47,138 nt of DNA from Paulinella micropora (lineage: Eukaryota; Cercozoa; Imbricatea; Euglyphida), in NCBI GenBank assembly GCA_009731375.1, contig BJOX01000250.1:58391-105528 (forward strand), in the 5' to 3' direction. The translations under genes were made by a program, and so were the position numbers. This document shows positions 11,787 through 22,162 of the stretch, one piece after another. The notes beneath the pieces are model-generated. The model was not told the origin of the DNA, searched no databases, and saw nothing but the letters and a program-made list of their open reading frames with translations. Every line of letters starts with the position of its first letter. Positions within the stretch are counted from its first letter, which is position 1.

Positions 11787-11788
<2 letters not shown>
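11051..11788. other. Unique 0.7-kb block between GATA arrays
   Basis: GC-richer than its surroundings. It contains a perfect 12-bp inverted repeat, CTGCACCAGCTG (11680-11691) and CAGCTGGTGCAG (11710-11721), around an 18-base loop. It may be a fragment of a transposable element; no coding domain is recognisable. Confidence 0.4.
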
Positions 11789-12578
<790 letters not shown>

Positions 12579-12676
12579 TTACATACATAATTACCGGCAC
12601 CATGGCAGCGAGACAGCATGCATGGATTGCCAAGCTCATGACATGCACCTCTCGTCCGTTGATCCACATGACCTAG

Positions 12677-12715
<39 letters not shown>

Positions 12716-12730
12716 TTTGGTCTATAGCTC

Positions 12731-12774
<44 letters not shown>

Positions 12775-12841
12775 GAAAGAGAGAGAGAGAGTGAGAGAGA
12801 GAGAGAGTGAGAGAGAGAGTGAGATATGAGAGATGAGAGAT

Positions 12842-12877
<36 letters not shown>

Positions 12878-12881
12878 CTGA

Positions 12882-12912
<31 letters not shown>

Positions 12913-12989
12913 TGAGAGAGAGAGAGATCGAGAGAGATCGAGAGAGATAAGACGCCGACCTTGAGCAGCTGTTTGTCCCAAAGCCCAGG

Positions 12990-13319
12990 GTGGGAGGGAC
13001 CGACCCCGGGGGAGGCAAGAAGACCCCGGATCAGGGGGAGCTTGACAGCTTTGATTCCGACGGCGAAGTGGAGGAAGCGACCTCTGAACAGGAAGCCGTG
13101 AAAGCCGAGAAAGAGGCTCCCGAGCCCGACCCGGAAACAATAGGGGAGTTGAAGGGAAGGTGGGTGGAGACCCCAGCCACTCAGTGGGGCTGGGCTTGGG
13201 CCAAGAAGACCTATGGGGTGGGTTTTCGGGACAAGGTTCGACGAGGTCAGGTGCAAGACGTGAGTGAACCCATATGGGTTAAGAAGCAGAAGAAGAACGA
13301 GAGATGGAGTGAGAGATGA
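12990..13319 (+). other. Unrecognised 109-codon open frame between GA repeats
   Basis: The frame reads an acidic and proline-containing sequence (for example DSFDSDGEVEEATSEQEA) and then a Trp-rich part (WVETPATQWGWAWAKKTYG), and ends in GA-repeat codons. Composition outside the repeat is more protein-like than other frames nearby, so it could be an exon or element fragment. I do not recognise a family. The same frame occurs at 14489-14818 in the duplicate copy. Confidence 0.2.
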
Positions 13320-13391
13320 GAGAGAGATGAGAGAGAGAGAGAGGAAGAGAAAGAAAGAGAGAGAGCGAGAGAGAGAGAGAGAGAGAGGAAG

Positions 13392-13430
<39 letters not shown>

Positions 13431-13519
13431 AAGAGAAAGAGAGAGAGAGAGATGAAGAGAAAGAGGAAGAGAAAGAAAGAGAGAGAGAGAGAGAGAGAAA
13501 AAGAGGAAGAGAAAGAAAT

Positions 13520-13553
<34 letters not shown>

Positions 13554-13647
13554 TCGAGAGAAAGAGGAAGAGAAAGAAAGAGAGAGCGAGAGATTGAGAG
13601 AGAGAGAGAGAGAGAAAGAGGAAGAGAAAGAGAAAGTAAGGGAGATT

Positions 13648-13707
<60 letters not shown>

Positions 13708-13944
13708 NNNNNNNNNNNNNNNNNNNNNNNNNNNNNNNNNNNNNNNNNNNNNNNNNNNNNNNNNNNNNNNNNNNNNNNNNNNNNNNNNNNNNNNNNNNNN
13801 NNNNNNNNNNNNNNNNNNNNNNNNNNNNNNNNNNNNNNNNNNNNNNNNNNNNNNNNNNNNNNNNNNNNNNNNNNNNNNNNNNNNNNNNNNNNNNNNNNNN
13901 NNNNNNNNNNNNNNNNNNNNNNNNNNNNNNNNNNNNNNNNNNNN
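13708..13944. other. Assembly gap (237 N)
   Basis: A run of undetermined bases flanked by two identical 1,262-bp stretches. Confidence 0.99.
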
Positions 13945-13971
13945 GACAGACAGACAGACAGACAGACAGAC

Positions 13972-14063
<92 letters not shown>

Positions 14064-14175
14064 GGATAGATAGATGATTACATACATAATTACCGGCACC
14101 ATGGCAGCGAGACAGCATGCATGGATTGCCAAGCTCATGACATGCACCTCTCGTCCGTTGATCCACATGACCTAG

Positions 14176-14214
<39 letters not shown>

Positions 14215-14229
14215 TTTGGTCTATAGCTC

Positions 14230-14273
<44 letters not shown>

Positions 14274-14340
14274 GAAAGAGAGAGAGAGAGTGAGAGAGAG
14301 AGAGAGTGAGAGAGAGAGTGAGATATGAGAGATGAGAGAT

Positions 14341-14376
<36 letters not shown>

Positions 14377-14380
14377 CTGA

Positions 14381-14411
<31 letters not shown>

Positions 14412-14890
14412 TGAGAGAGAGAGAGATCGAGAGAGATCGAGAGAGATAAGACGCCGACCTTGAGCAGCTGTTTGTCCCAAAGCCCAGGGTGGGAGGGACC
14501 GACCCCGGGGGAGGCAAGAAGACCCCGGATCAGGGGGAGCTTGACAGCTTTGATTCCGACGGCGAAGTGGAGGAAGCGACCTCTGAACAGGAAGCCGTGA
14601 AAGCCGAGAAAGAGGCTCCCGAGCCCGACCCGGAAACAATAGGGGAGTTGAAGGGAAGGTGGGTGGAGACCCCAGCCACTCAGTGGGGCTGGGCTTGGGC
14701 CAAGAAGACCTATGGGGTGGGTTTTCGGGACAAGGTTCGACGAGGTCAGGTGCAAGACGTGAGTGAACCCATATGGGTTAAGAAGCAGAAGAAGAACGAG
14801 AGATGGAGTGAGAGATGAGAGAGAGATGAGAGAGAGAGAGAGGAAGAGAAAGAAAGAGAGAGAGCGAGAGAGAGAGAGAGAGAGAGGAAG

Positions 14891-14929
<39 letters not shown>

Positions 14930-15018
14930 AAGAGAAAGAGAGAGAGAGAGATGAAGAGAAAGAGGAAGAGAAAGAAAGAGAGAGAGAGAGAGAGAGAAAA
15001 AGAGGAAGAGAAAGAAAT

Positions 15019-15052
<34 letters not shown>

Positions 15053-15146
15053 TCGAGAGAAAGAGGAAGAGAAAGAAAGAGAGAGCGAGAGATTGAGAGA
15101 GAGAGAGAGAGAGAAAGAGGAAGAGAAAGAGAAAGTAAGGGAGATT

Positions 15147-15206
<60 letters not shown>
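13945..15206. repeat. Right copy of an identical 1,262-bp pair
   Basis: Same content as 12446-13707: the end of a GATA/GACA array, a short unique stretch, GA repeats and the 109-codon frame at 14489-14818. It continues past the gap into unique DNA at about 15207-15550. Confidence 0.9.
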
Positions 15207-15207
<1 letters not shown>

Positions 15208-15551
15208 AGAGAGAGAGAAGAGAGATTGAGAGAGAGAGAAAATATATGTTTTTAATAGTATATATAGAGTATATGTTGTTAATAATGTGTATTAATACAG
15301 GGTTGAATATGTAACACCAGCTAGGTAGCCAGGAGTACTTTGTCTCCATATGACCCATTTTTGGTTTTGCGTATGGGGCTTATTCCAAACGGTATCTGTG
15401 AGTAACCGTTCGAAAGAAGGAAGTCAGGGGTTTAGTTTTTCAGCGTCCCAACGTGCTGCTGCACGCTCCTCCCCCACCCCCTTTACGCATAAGTCGTAAA
15501 GATACACTGAATTTTATATACGTGTGTGAATGTTATATCTAACTTTTGAGT
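15207..15551. other. Interval without a recognised gene
   Basis: The end of a GA run, then AT-rich and mixed unique sequence. Nothing identifiable. Confidence 0.4.
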
Positions 15552-15554
15552 AAA

Positions 15555-15615
<61 letters not shown>

Positions 15616-15751
15616 GAGAGGAGAGAGAGAGAGACAGAGGGGGGATGTAGAGGTATACGTAGAAATTTAGAATGAAAGTGGATTTGTTTAGCTTTTAGTA
15701 AATAAAAAGTAAAGAGAGAGAGAGAGAGATTGAAGATATACATATACATAC

Positions 15752-15820
<69 letters not shown>
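15552..15820. repeat. (GA)n and (TA)n microsatellites, last of the series
   Basis: GA at about 15557-15640 and TA at about 15757-15820. To the right no further long microsatellite occurs in the window, so this is the visible edge of the repeat-rich DNA. Confidence 0.9.
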
Positions 15821-15823
<3 letters not shown>

Positions 15824-15978
15824 CATCAATCCATCCTGATTTGTCGATAGGCCTGAAAAACAGGCTGCCAATTTGCCCGGGGTGGGATAATCCATTGCCT
15901 TTTTGTCCCGGCCCGCGCAGGGCAAAATGGCATTTGCTATCCACAAGTACAACTATGTCGCAAAAACAAGTTTGGCCT

Positions 15979-16079
15979 GCTACGTGTCTGTTAACCGCGA
16001 CCGTTACGTCCGTATCCAGACGTAGCAGCTACGTATCTGTTAACCCTAGCAGTTACATCGATAGACGTAGCGGCTACGT
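15979..16079. repeat. Two diverged tandem units of 45-49 bp
   Basis: GCTACGT starts at 15979, 16028 and 16073. Each unit contains TCTGTTAACC, a GTTAC(A/G)TC block and ends in AGACGTAGC, which is the reverse complement of its own GCTACGT start, so each unit is bounded by a short inverted repeat. Confidence 0.65.
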
Positions 16080-16572
16080 GGAGGGCTACGTCAGGTGGCG
16101 CCAGGTGGCAGGAAACACCTGATTTTTCCGGTGGCAGGATTCTAGAATTTCTAAAAAGCCAAACTTTGCGGCTTTCCCCTGCAAATTTGGCTGGTCCGTT
16201 TCGGTCGGGGAAAGTGGCATTCGACCGTTCAGGACACGCGCTATCAGAATATACAATAAAAGTTTTTCTGGTGGGCGGTGGCACCGGACCTCCACCCACA
16301 AGTGCGAGTCCTCTTATTTTTTGGATAAATACCAGCCACACATTTTTTTTGTTGTAAAAAACCGACGATTTGCGAAACGCCAAACACTTGCGGTTTCTGT
16401 TCTTGGCGATGATGTCTGAGTCGGATGCAGCACGGACGAGTGTAGCTCTTCGTGTTCCATCCTTCTCAAAAAATCATCCTCCTGACAGTGAAAAGCAAGC
16501 ATGTTTGCAAAGTATTTATGTTTCTCGTATTTGTTATTGCGCTCGTCGACACTTTGAGTGTGTCGTCGTGTC
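16080..16572. other. Interval without a recognised gene
   Basis: No microsatellites, low repeat content. The short open frames on both strands lack recognisable composition or start context. Confidence 0.4.
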
Positions 16573-17593
16573 GTGGTCCAAATCGGCACCCAGGCAGTAT
16601 ATCTTTTCCCAACCACGCCGGACCACAGGGGACACGGGAAGGGGGGACCCACCGCAACCATGATCAAACCAGTGTAGTATCCCCTGGTAGACTGCCTGGA
16701 TCATGTTGGCGGTGGGACCCCCCTCCTTCTCGCGCGACCGACGGGTGTGGTCCGGATCGGATGCGGAGACGTATATCTTTTTTGGACCGCCTTGGACCAC
16801 GCGCTCGTCGAGCAGCTGACGGTGTCGACGAGACGCCAGTTCGCTCGATGGCACGGGACCAAGGTACAGTCGACGCGTGGTCCAAATCGGAACCAAGGCA
16901 GTATATCTTTTCCCAACCACGCCGGACCACGCACGCCCGTCGACCACGCAAGAGGGAGGGACCTACCGCAACCATGATCAAACAAGTGTAGTATCCCCTG
17001 GTAGACTGCCTGGATCATGTTGGCGGTGGGTCCCCCCCCCTCTCGCGGTGGTGGTCCGGATCGGAAGTGGGGACGTATATATTTTTTGGACCGCTTTGGA
17101 CCACCCGTCGGCACCGAGGTCAGTACCGACGACACACTGCCTGTGTCATGGTGGCGGTGGGTCCCTCCCCTCTCGGCCGTTCGACGGGTGGTCCGGATCG
17201 GACGCATGGACGTATATTTTATTTTGGCCGGTTTGGACCACGACACACACACACACACATCGATCGAACCAGTGCGACATTTCGCGTGACTGCCTGGATC
17301 GTGTTGGCGGTGGGTATGCCTCCTCTGCGGTGTGTGGTCCGGGTTGGATGTCTGGACGTATATATTTTGTGGACCGCTGTGGACCACGCGCTCGTCGAGC
17401 AGCTGACGGTGTCGACGAGACAGTGAGTTCGCTCGACGAGACTGCCCCTGCTGTCACCCGGTGGTCCAAATCCGCCCGGATTTTTCTAGTCTGTTCTTTT
17501 GGCGCTTTGGACCGCCTTTGGGGCCTTGTGGTCCAAAGGAGCGGTCCAGGCAGTCGAGAATTTAATTAGGCACAGAGGGCGGATTTGGACCAC
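16573..17593. repeat. Array of 54-bp inverted-repeat modules
   Basis: Six modules run from GTGGTCC to GGACCAC and are each exactly 54 bp: 16573-16626, 16747-16800, 16877-16930, 17051-17104, 17188-17241 and 17334-17387. Every module has TATA at positions 26-29, its exact centre. Modules 1 and 3 share a variant interior (AAATCGG); the others have GGATCGG or GGGTTGG and an extra TTTGGACCG or TGTGGACCG one helical turn before the right arm. Modules 1-2 and 3-4 form a 304-bp higher-order duplication with conserved spacers (CTGCCTGGATCATGTTGGCG at about 16692 and 17009). The array ends in a longer unit whose 17-bp arms (17461-17477 and 17577-17593) are perfect inverted repeats. Possible roles are a replication origin, a recombinase site array, a structured RNA or a satellite. 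Confidence 0.85.
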
Positions 17594-17953
17594 CGCGGGG
17601 AGGGGGGACCTGCCATGTCCAGCTTTGAGCCGCAGGCCGGGATTTGCGGGAAAATTTCGCTAAAATTTTCGATAGGTCGGGTGAGGACAAAAAGGCAATA
17701 GCCGGGCCGGCCGAGGAAGGGTGACGTGGCACGAGCCTCGTCGGTTTCGTCGTCGTGACATGGCCAGAACCCTCGAGTCTTCGACCGAGGGAAGTGACTA
17801 GCAGCCGGAACGAACACTTTGCCATTTTTTCCAATCGCCACATGTCGTGGACAATTTCCCGGAAACTTACCGCGCCCGCAAAACACATAGAAATTTTTGC
17901 GAATTTTTTTCACTTTGATTTTTTGCCTTCAGGTGTTACCTCACAAGAGAAAA
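17594..17953 (+). promoter_or_regulatory. Likely upstream region of the replication gene
   Basis: About 360 bases between the module array and the first viral ATG. The last 60 bases are A/T-rich (GAATTTTTTTCACTTTGATT), like the short AT-rich leaders before the other viral genes. No AATCTTG motif is present. Short open frames on both strands are not convincing. Confidence 0.4.
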
Positions 17954-20900
17954 ATGTCGCGAGATGATGAACCTAGCCCACCCTCGAGCCCGGTTACCCT
18001 GCCCGAGCTAGGCGTTATCGACGAAGGCTCCGATACCGAGGACGGCCCCGAACAACAGAAGGTTGGCGGTGGCAAGTCGAGGCTAACGTTGACTGAGAAG
18101 GCAGATTTGGCGAAGATCGAGGAGCTCCTGCAGGACAACCGCCTCGAAAGCAGCTACCGTCGGTACTTGTGTGCCCTGTACGACAGCGTGAATCTCACTG
18201 GCGGCCTGGAGGTTTGCTACCGGCTGCCGCGCGGGGTGATGCGAGCTCGGCGCAAGGGCCCCTACGTTGGCTGCAGGCTGTACGCGGACGGTGGCCTACA
18301 GAATGCGCCCGTCTCGCTGCGGAGGCTCGTGCTAGGCGCTGGCCATTTGGAGCTGGACATCCGCAATTCGGTCCCCTTTTTCTTGTATTGGCTGGCTTCT
18401 TCGCTCGAGGCCGCGCCCGCTGGCGAGCTGGTGTACCTGAAAAGGTTCGTTACCGACCGCGAGCAAGTGATCGCTGACGTGAAAGACTCATTGGGCGTGA
18501 ACGACAACGAGCTGGTCAAGTCTTACATGCTGAAGCTGGTGCACGGCGGGCGCTGGCTGAAGTTGCCCAACGGCACCGAAGTGGAGGCCGACACCTACCC
18601 GGTAACAGCCAACTTCCGTGCGAGCGTCAAGAGAGCGGTCGCTGGCCTAGCCAAGTACTTTCCCAAGCTGTGGCAGTGGTGCGAAGCGAGCAACCTGTCG
18701 TCCACGCCCGACGGCCAGACCCTACTGTTTCATGCCAGGGGCAGGTTTGTCCATTTTCTCACTACTCGCTTCGAGAATGAGGTTATGATGCGAGTTATCG
18801 ATTTTTTTGGTAAAGAGAACGTCAGCACGTTGGTCCACGACGCTGTCTTTGTGCGTACCACGGCTGTAGACGTCGAGGCGCTCAACGGGTACATTGCAGC
18901 CGCGGGCCCTCTGTCTGGCGTGGAGACGCCTCGTCCCGACAGCAAGACCATCGAGATCGACGGAGTTCGCCGGTCGGTGCCAGTGCTGCTGCCCCCTGTC
19001 GTTGCTTGGCGCGTGACGACCGTCGAGTGCGCGGCCTCTGACAAACAGTCGCTGTACAGACCAGAAGTCGCCCCTCACGATCTAGTCGGCTGTGCTAACG
19101 TCAGGCGCTACGCTACGGAGGCCGACATGTACCAACCTAAGCCCGGGCTGTACGTGATCCACCCCGTGTCTTTTGATGTCCATCGAGCGCAGGTCGTCAA
19201 CGCGGTGACTGGCATAGGCAAGACGGTCGCGGGCTTCGGGGCAGTCGCCGACACGCTCAAGCAGAAGAGGAAGAGCCGTATCGTGTGGGTCGTGGGCCGC
19301 ATCTCTCAGGCCCAAGACAGCGACCGCCGGCTGGAAGAGTACCTGCGAGAACAAGGAGTCCAAACCCACGTCTGTATGTACGAGAATGCCAGTCGCGACG
19401 ACATCCGCGATGCGCGTGTGGTAATGATTCAGCACGAATCGCTGTGGAAGCTGTTCAAGCCAGAAGAGCAGGATAGAGGCCGCAACGAGCTATTGTGCGC
19501 TGACTTGGTGGTGCTGGACGAAGTGCTGTTGATCTTCAACCAGTCGATCTGCACGGAAACGAACGGCAACCGCCTGCGAGATAACGATAATGTGCTGCGC
19601 GCCCTGTGCGAAGACGCTCCGCGTTTGTTGGTACTGGACAAGGACGTGCACCGGTCGTCGCACCTGTACGATTTTCTGCTTTGTGACGGAGGCGGGGTCT
19701 GCCGGCAGGAGGGCAAGCTTACAGTCAAAGAGGCACAACAACAGATCGAGTTCCATCTGTACTCCTACGTGCCTCCACACCTGCGGCGCTCGCTGATGGT
19801 GGTAGCTTCGCATCGCGATTGGTTCGATGCTATTGTCTCTGCCATTCGCGATGGCAAGAAGTTTATCGTGTCCTGCCACACGCAGCGCGAAGCGGCGGCG
19901 CTCTATGACAGGCTGCACAAGTCGTTTCCCGATTTGTGCCCACGGAGGCCGTGCTCCGCTGGTACCGCGCTCTCTGTGCGCACTACTGTGAGCACTGATT
20001 GGCGCCAGCGGACACAAGGGGAGACAGAGATCGTGGCGCGAGAAGACCTAGCCCGCGCGACGTGGGCGGATGGCGCGAGCATCAGGCTGCTTGACGGCCA
20101 GACATCCAAGAGCACTGCGAAACAGCTGATGACTATGATCAACGAGTTTTTCGCCCTTCCTGGTGCTCGTGGGCTGATCCACACCTCTCGCCTCTGCGTA
20201 GCGGTCGACATCCAGTCGACTGTGGACCTCGTGCTCCTGCACTGCGCGCGCAAGGGTAAAGTGTCGAAGCTCGGCCCGCCAGCGCGTATTTTGTGCCAGA
20301 TGCTGATGAGGGCGCGCCGGGTGTCGGATCCCTGCATCAGGGCGTACTTTGGCGAGGGAGGGCTGCAGGCACCGCGTGCGTTTGCTGCGTCCAAGACTAC
20401 GCTGCCCTGGCAACACTGTGAGATTTTCCAGCAGTACGAGCGGGACTACACCGGCAAAGAGACGCGGATGAAGGCGTTGTACAGGGCTACAGGCATACAG
20501 AGCCCGTGGGCAGTCATCGAACGTGGCTACAAGTGGATACGCGTTTGCGACCCGTCGTCGGGCGAGAGCAAGAGGATCGAAGTGCCAAGCTCGCTGAAGC
20601 TGAGGCTGCTCGCGTCGCTGACGGAACAGCGCCAGAGCAGAGGGGCCGCGATTTGGGATTGGCTGGTGCAGCAGGATTTCCAGGTAGCGCTGCCGCCGCG
20701 CCTGAGCACCGAACAGCGCGAGGCCAAAAAACAAGCCGCGGAGGAGGCGAAGGAACAAGAGGAAGCCGAAAAGGAGGAGCAGGAGGGGATGCCGCCTGAG
20801 CCGACCCGCGAGGAAATGGTGATCCGCGAGGGGGTCGATTGGCTCGTCCTGACACCAGAGGACGTGGACCAGCGGCTCAAGTTTCTGTGGAAGAAGCAGC

Positions 20901-21676
20901 GCCACTCCGACGACGAAAAGCACGAAATGAAGATTTTGGGCGTGCTGTCTCTGTATCCAGGCGCGCTTGGCGACTGCAAGAAGATGCGCGAGGAGCTGGC
21001 CAAAAAGTGCCAGGCATCAACAGACTCAGTGGCAGCTAACTGGCTCGTGCACGAGTGGGCGCAACAAGTCAAGCTGTTTTTGCAGCGGTGCAAGAAGGCG
21101 GGCGAGCGGCTAGACAACTTCGCGCTCGGCCAAGGCCAGGAGGGGCGTGCGTGGCAACTGGACGATGACGGCAGGCAGATTCCAGTCAACGCCAAGAGCT
21201 CGCTCGCTATGTACCAGTCGCTGAACGGGCTGGCACAAGTGCTGGGCGCGGAGTCGCTGGCAGAACTGCTGAAAGACGCTAGCAAGACCTACCCGTTGTC
21301 CTTGTTGCGGGACAAGAAGGATACGCTGGCTGCTCTGGCACAAAAGGTCAAGGATGCGTCGGCAGGTATATCCAAACAAGGCATCAAGAGCAGCAAGAAA
21401 GGCAGCAAGTGCAAGGCCTTGGCAAACTTTGTGCTCGGCCAGGCGGGGCTTGTGGTCGAGGAGACAGGTCAGAAGGAGAGGAAACAGGTGGCCGGAAAAC
21501 GCACTAGCACTGCTACATTCAGGATCGCAAAGCTAGCCAATGTGCACGAAGTGTGCAAATGGCACCACGAGACCTGGAGCAAGGACGCGCAGCGGCTGCT
21601 GATGGAGTCTGCCAAAAAAAGAAAGGGTACGGAAGGCTCGTCAGCTAGTAACAAGAAACGGAAAACGACTCATTAA
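17954..21676 (+). CDS. TV-Pol-like primase-polymerase fused to UL9-like SF2 helicase
   Basis: This is a 1,240-residue replication protein. Residues about 60-310 carry the motifs of a family A related polymerase of the TV-Pol type: motif A LELDIRNSVP (Asp135), a motif B-like KSYMLKLVHGG (Lys189) and motif C LVHDAVFV (His295-Asp296). Residues about 415-800 are an SF2 helicase resembling herpesvirus UL9 and related origin-binding proteins: Walker A TGIGKT (419-424), DEVL (522-525), a motif IV-like KFIVSCHTQREA and motif VI QMLMRARRV (from Gln782). The C-terminal third is charged, with an Ala/Glu/Lys coiled stretch near 915-945 and a basic tail. I chose the ATG at 17954, in context AAAAATG; an open extension to 17897 would need a TTG start. 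The polymerase half is less certain than the helicase half. It would be the main replicase, since no family B polymerase is visible. Confidence 0.7.
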   Translation: MSRDDEPSPPSSPVTLPELGVIDEGSDTEDGPEQQKVGGGKSRLTLTEKADLAKIEELLQDNRLESSYRRYLCALYDSVNLTGGLEVCYRLPRGVMRARRKGPYVGCRLYADGGLQNAPVSLRRLVLGAGHLELDIRNSVPFFLYWLASSLEAAPAGELVYLKRFVTDREQVIADVKDSLGVNDNELVKSYMLKLVHGGRWLKLPNGTEVEADTYPVTANFRASVKRAVAGLAKYFPKLWQWCEASNLSSTPDGQTLLFHARGRFVHFLTTRFENEVMMRVIDFFGKENVSTLVHDAVFVRTTAVDVEALNGYIAAAGPLSGVETPRPDSKTIEIDGVRRSVPVLLPPVVAWRVTTVECAASDKQSLYRPEVAPHDLVGCANVRRYATEADMYQPKPGLYVIHPVSFDVHRAQVVNAVTGIGKTVAGFGAVADTLKQKRKSRIVWVVGRISQAQDSDRRLEEYLREQGVQTHVCMYENASRDDIRDARVVMIQHESLWKLFKPEEQDRGRNELLCADLVVLDEVLLIFNQSICTETNGNRLRDNDNVLRALCEDAPRLLVLDKDVHRSSHLYDFLLCDGGGVCRQEGKLTVKEAQQQIEFHLYSYVPPHLRRSLMVVASHRDWFDAIVSAIRDGKKFIVSCHTQREAAALYDRLHKSFPDLCPRRPCSAGTALSVRTTVSTDWRQRTQGETEIVAREDLARATWADGASIRLLDGQTSKSTAKQLMTMINEFFALPGARGLIHTSRLCVAVDIQSTVDLVLLHCARKGKVSKLGPPARILCQMLMRARRVSDPCIRAYFGEGGLQAPRAFAASKTTLPWQHCEIFQQYERDYTGKETRMKALYRATGIQSPWAVIERGYKWIRVCDPSSGESKRIEVPSSLKLRLLASLTEQRQSRGAAIWDWLVQQDFQVALPPRLSTEQREAKKQAAEEAKEQEEAEKEEQEGMPPEPTREEMVIREGVDWLVLTPEDVDQRLKFLWKKQRHSDDEKHEMKILGVLSLYPGALGDCKKMREELAKKCQASTDSVAANWLVHEWAQQVKLFLQRCKKAGERLDNFALGQGQEGRAWQLDDDGRQIPVNAKSSLAMYQSLNGLAQVLGAESLAELLKDASKTYPLSLLRDKKDTLAALAQKVKDASAGISKQGIKSSKKGSKCKALANFVLGQAGLVVEETGQKERKQVAGKRTSTATFRIAKLANVHEVCKWHHETWSKDAQRLLMESAKKRKGTEGSSASNKKRKTTH

Positions 21677-21808
21677 ACTTTATTTTCCCGGAAACTTTTT
21701 TATTTCAATAATAGACAAAAAAAAGGGCCGCGCCTGACAGAGACCACAGAGAATTGAACTGTGACACATTTTTTCTTGTGCATACTGTTTTTGACTCATT
21801 AGGCTAAC
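21677..21808. other. Intergenic region
   Basis: Contains ATTAAACTTTATT right after the stop codon of the replicase, a possible poly(A) signal region, then AT-rich sequence before the next ATG. A part near 21730-21775 loosely resembles a tRNA T-arm on the minus strand but does not fold as a tRNA. Confidence 0.4.
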
Positions 21809-22156
21809 ATGTCAGACACACAGAGTAATAAGGATAATACTGCCCTTTTTTGGGGTGGGTGTCTGCCCGCTAGACTGGCGGTGGCTGGCTTGGCCATGTA
21901 CTACAAGCCACGGCCATGGATGCAAGCACTGGCCGCGGGGGTTGCGGCTGTCTGGCTGAGCGGTGCCTTGGACGATAAGCAGGCAGGGTTTTTTGGTGGA
22001 GAGGCGTGGTGGGCAGAACACCGAAAAACACACGGGCTCTTGTGGGCCTCCTATGCCGCTACCGGCCGAGGCGAGATTTTGGTAGGAGACGCGGTCTACG
22101 GGGCTTGGGTTGCGACAGAACACGGAAAAAAAAGTTCTGGAACAGACTCTGTATAG
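21809..22156 (+). CDS. Small membrane protein, unknown family
   Basis: 115 residues. Two hydrophobic stretches are visible, about 22-32 (ARLAVAGLAMY) and 38-52 (MQALAAGVAAVWLSG), followed by a Trp-rich part (EAWWAEHRKTHGLLWASY) and a third weakly hydrophobic segment. There is no signal peptide. The stop codon lies 6 bases before the ATG of the ribonucleotide reductase gene, so the two may share a transcript. It may be a virion membrane protein; I do not recognise the family. Confidence 0.6.
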   Translation: MSDTQSNKDNTALFWGGCLPARLAVAGLAMYYKPRPWMQALAAGVAAVWLSGALDDKQAGFFGGEAWWAEHRKTHGLLWASYAATGRGEILVGDAVYGAWVATEHGKKSSGTDSV

Positions 22157-22162
22157 AGGCCG

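Noticed and set aside
16452-17569. Open frames of 100-230 codons on both strands in the 54-bp module array
   Set aside because: Several overlapping frames are open at once because the repeat lacks stops; the protein text repeats with the DNA unit and resembles no protein.
17897-17953. Nineteen extra N-terminal residues for the replicase
   Set aside because: They would need a TTG start; the ATG at 17954 has a good leader.
20048-21285. Minus-strand frames of 250-290 codons inside the replicase gene
   Set aside because: Shadows; the plus strand has consistent helicase motifs and a full-length frame.
21728-21808. tRNA gene on the minus strand between the replicase and the membrane-protein gene
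   Set aside because: An A-box-like TAGCCTAATG and a T-loop-like AGTTCAATTC occur, but the acceptor ends do not pair.
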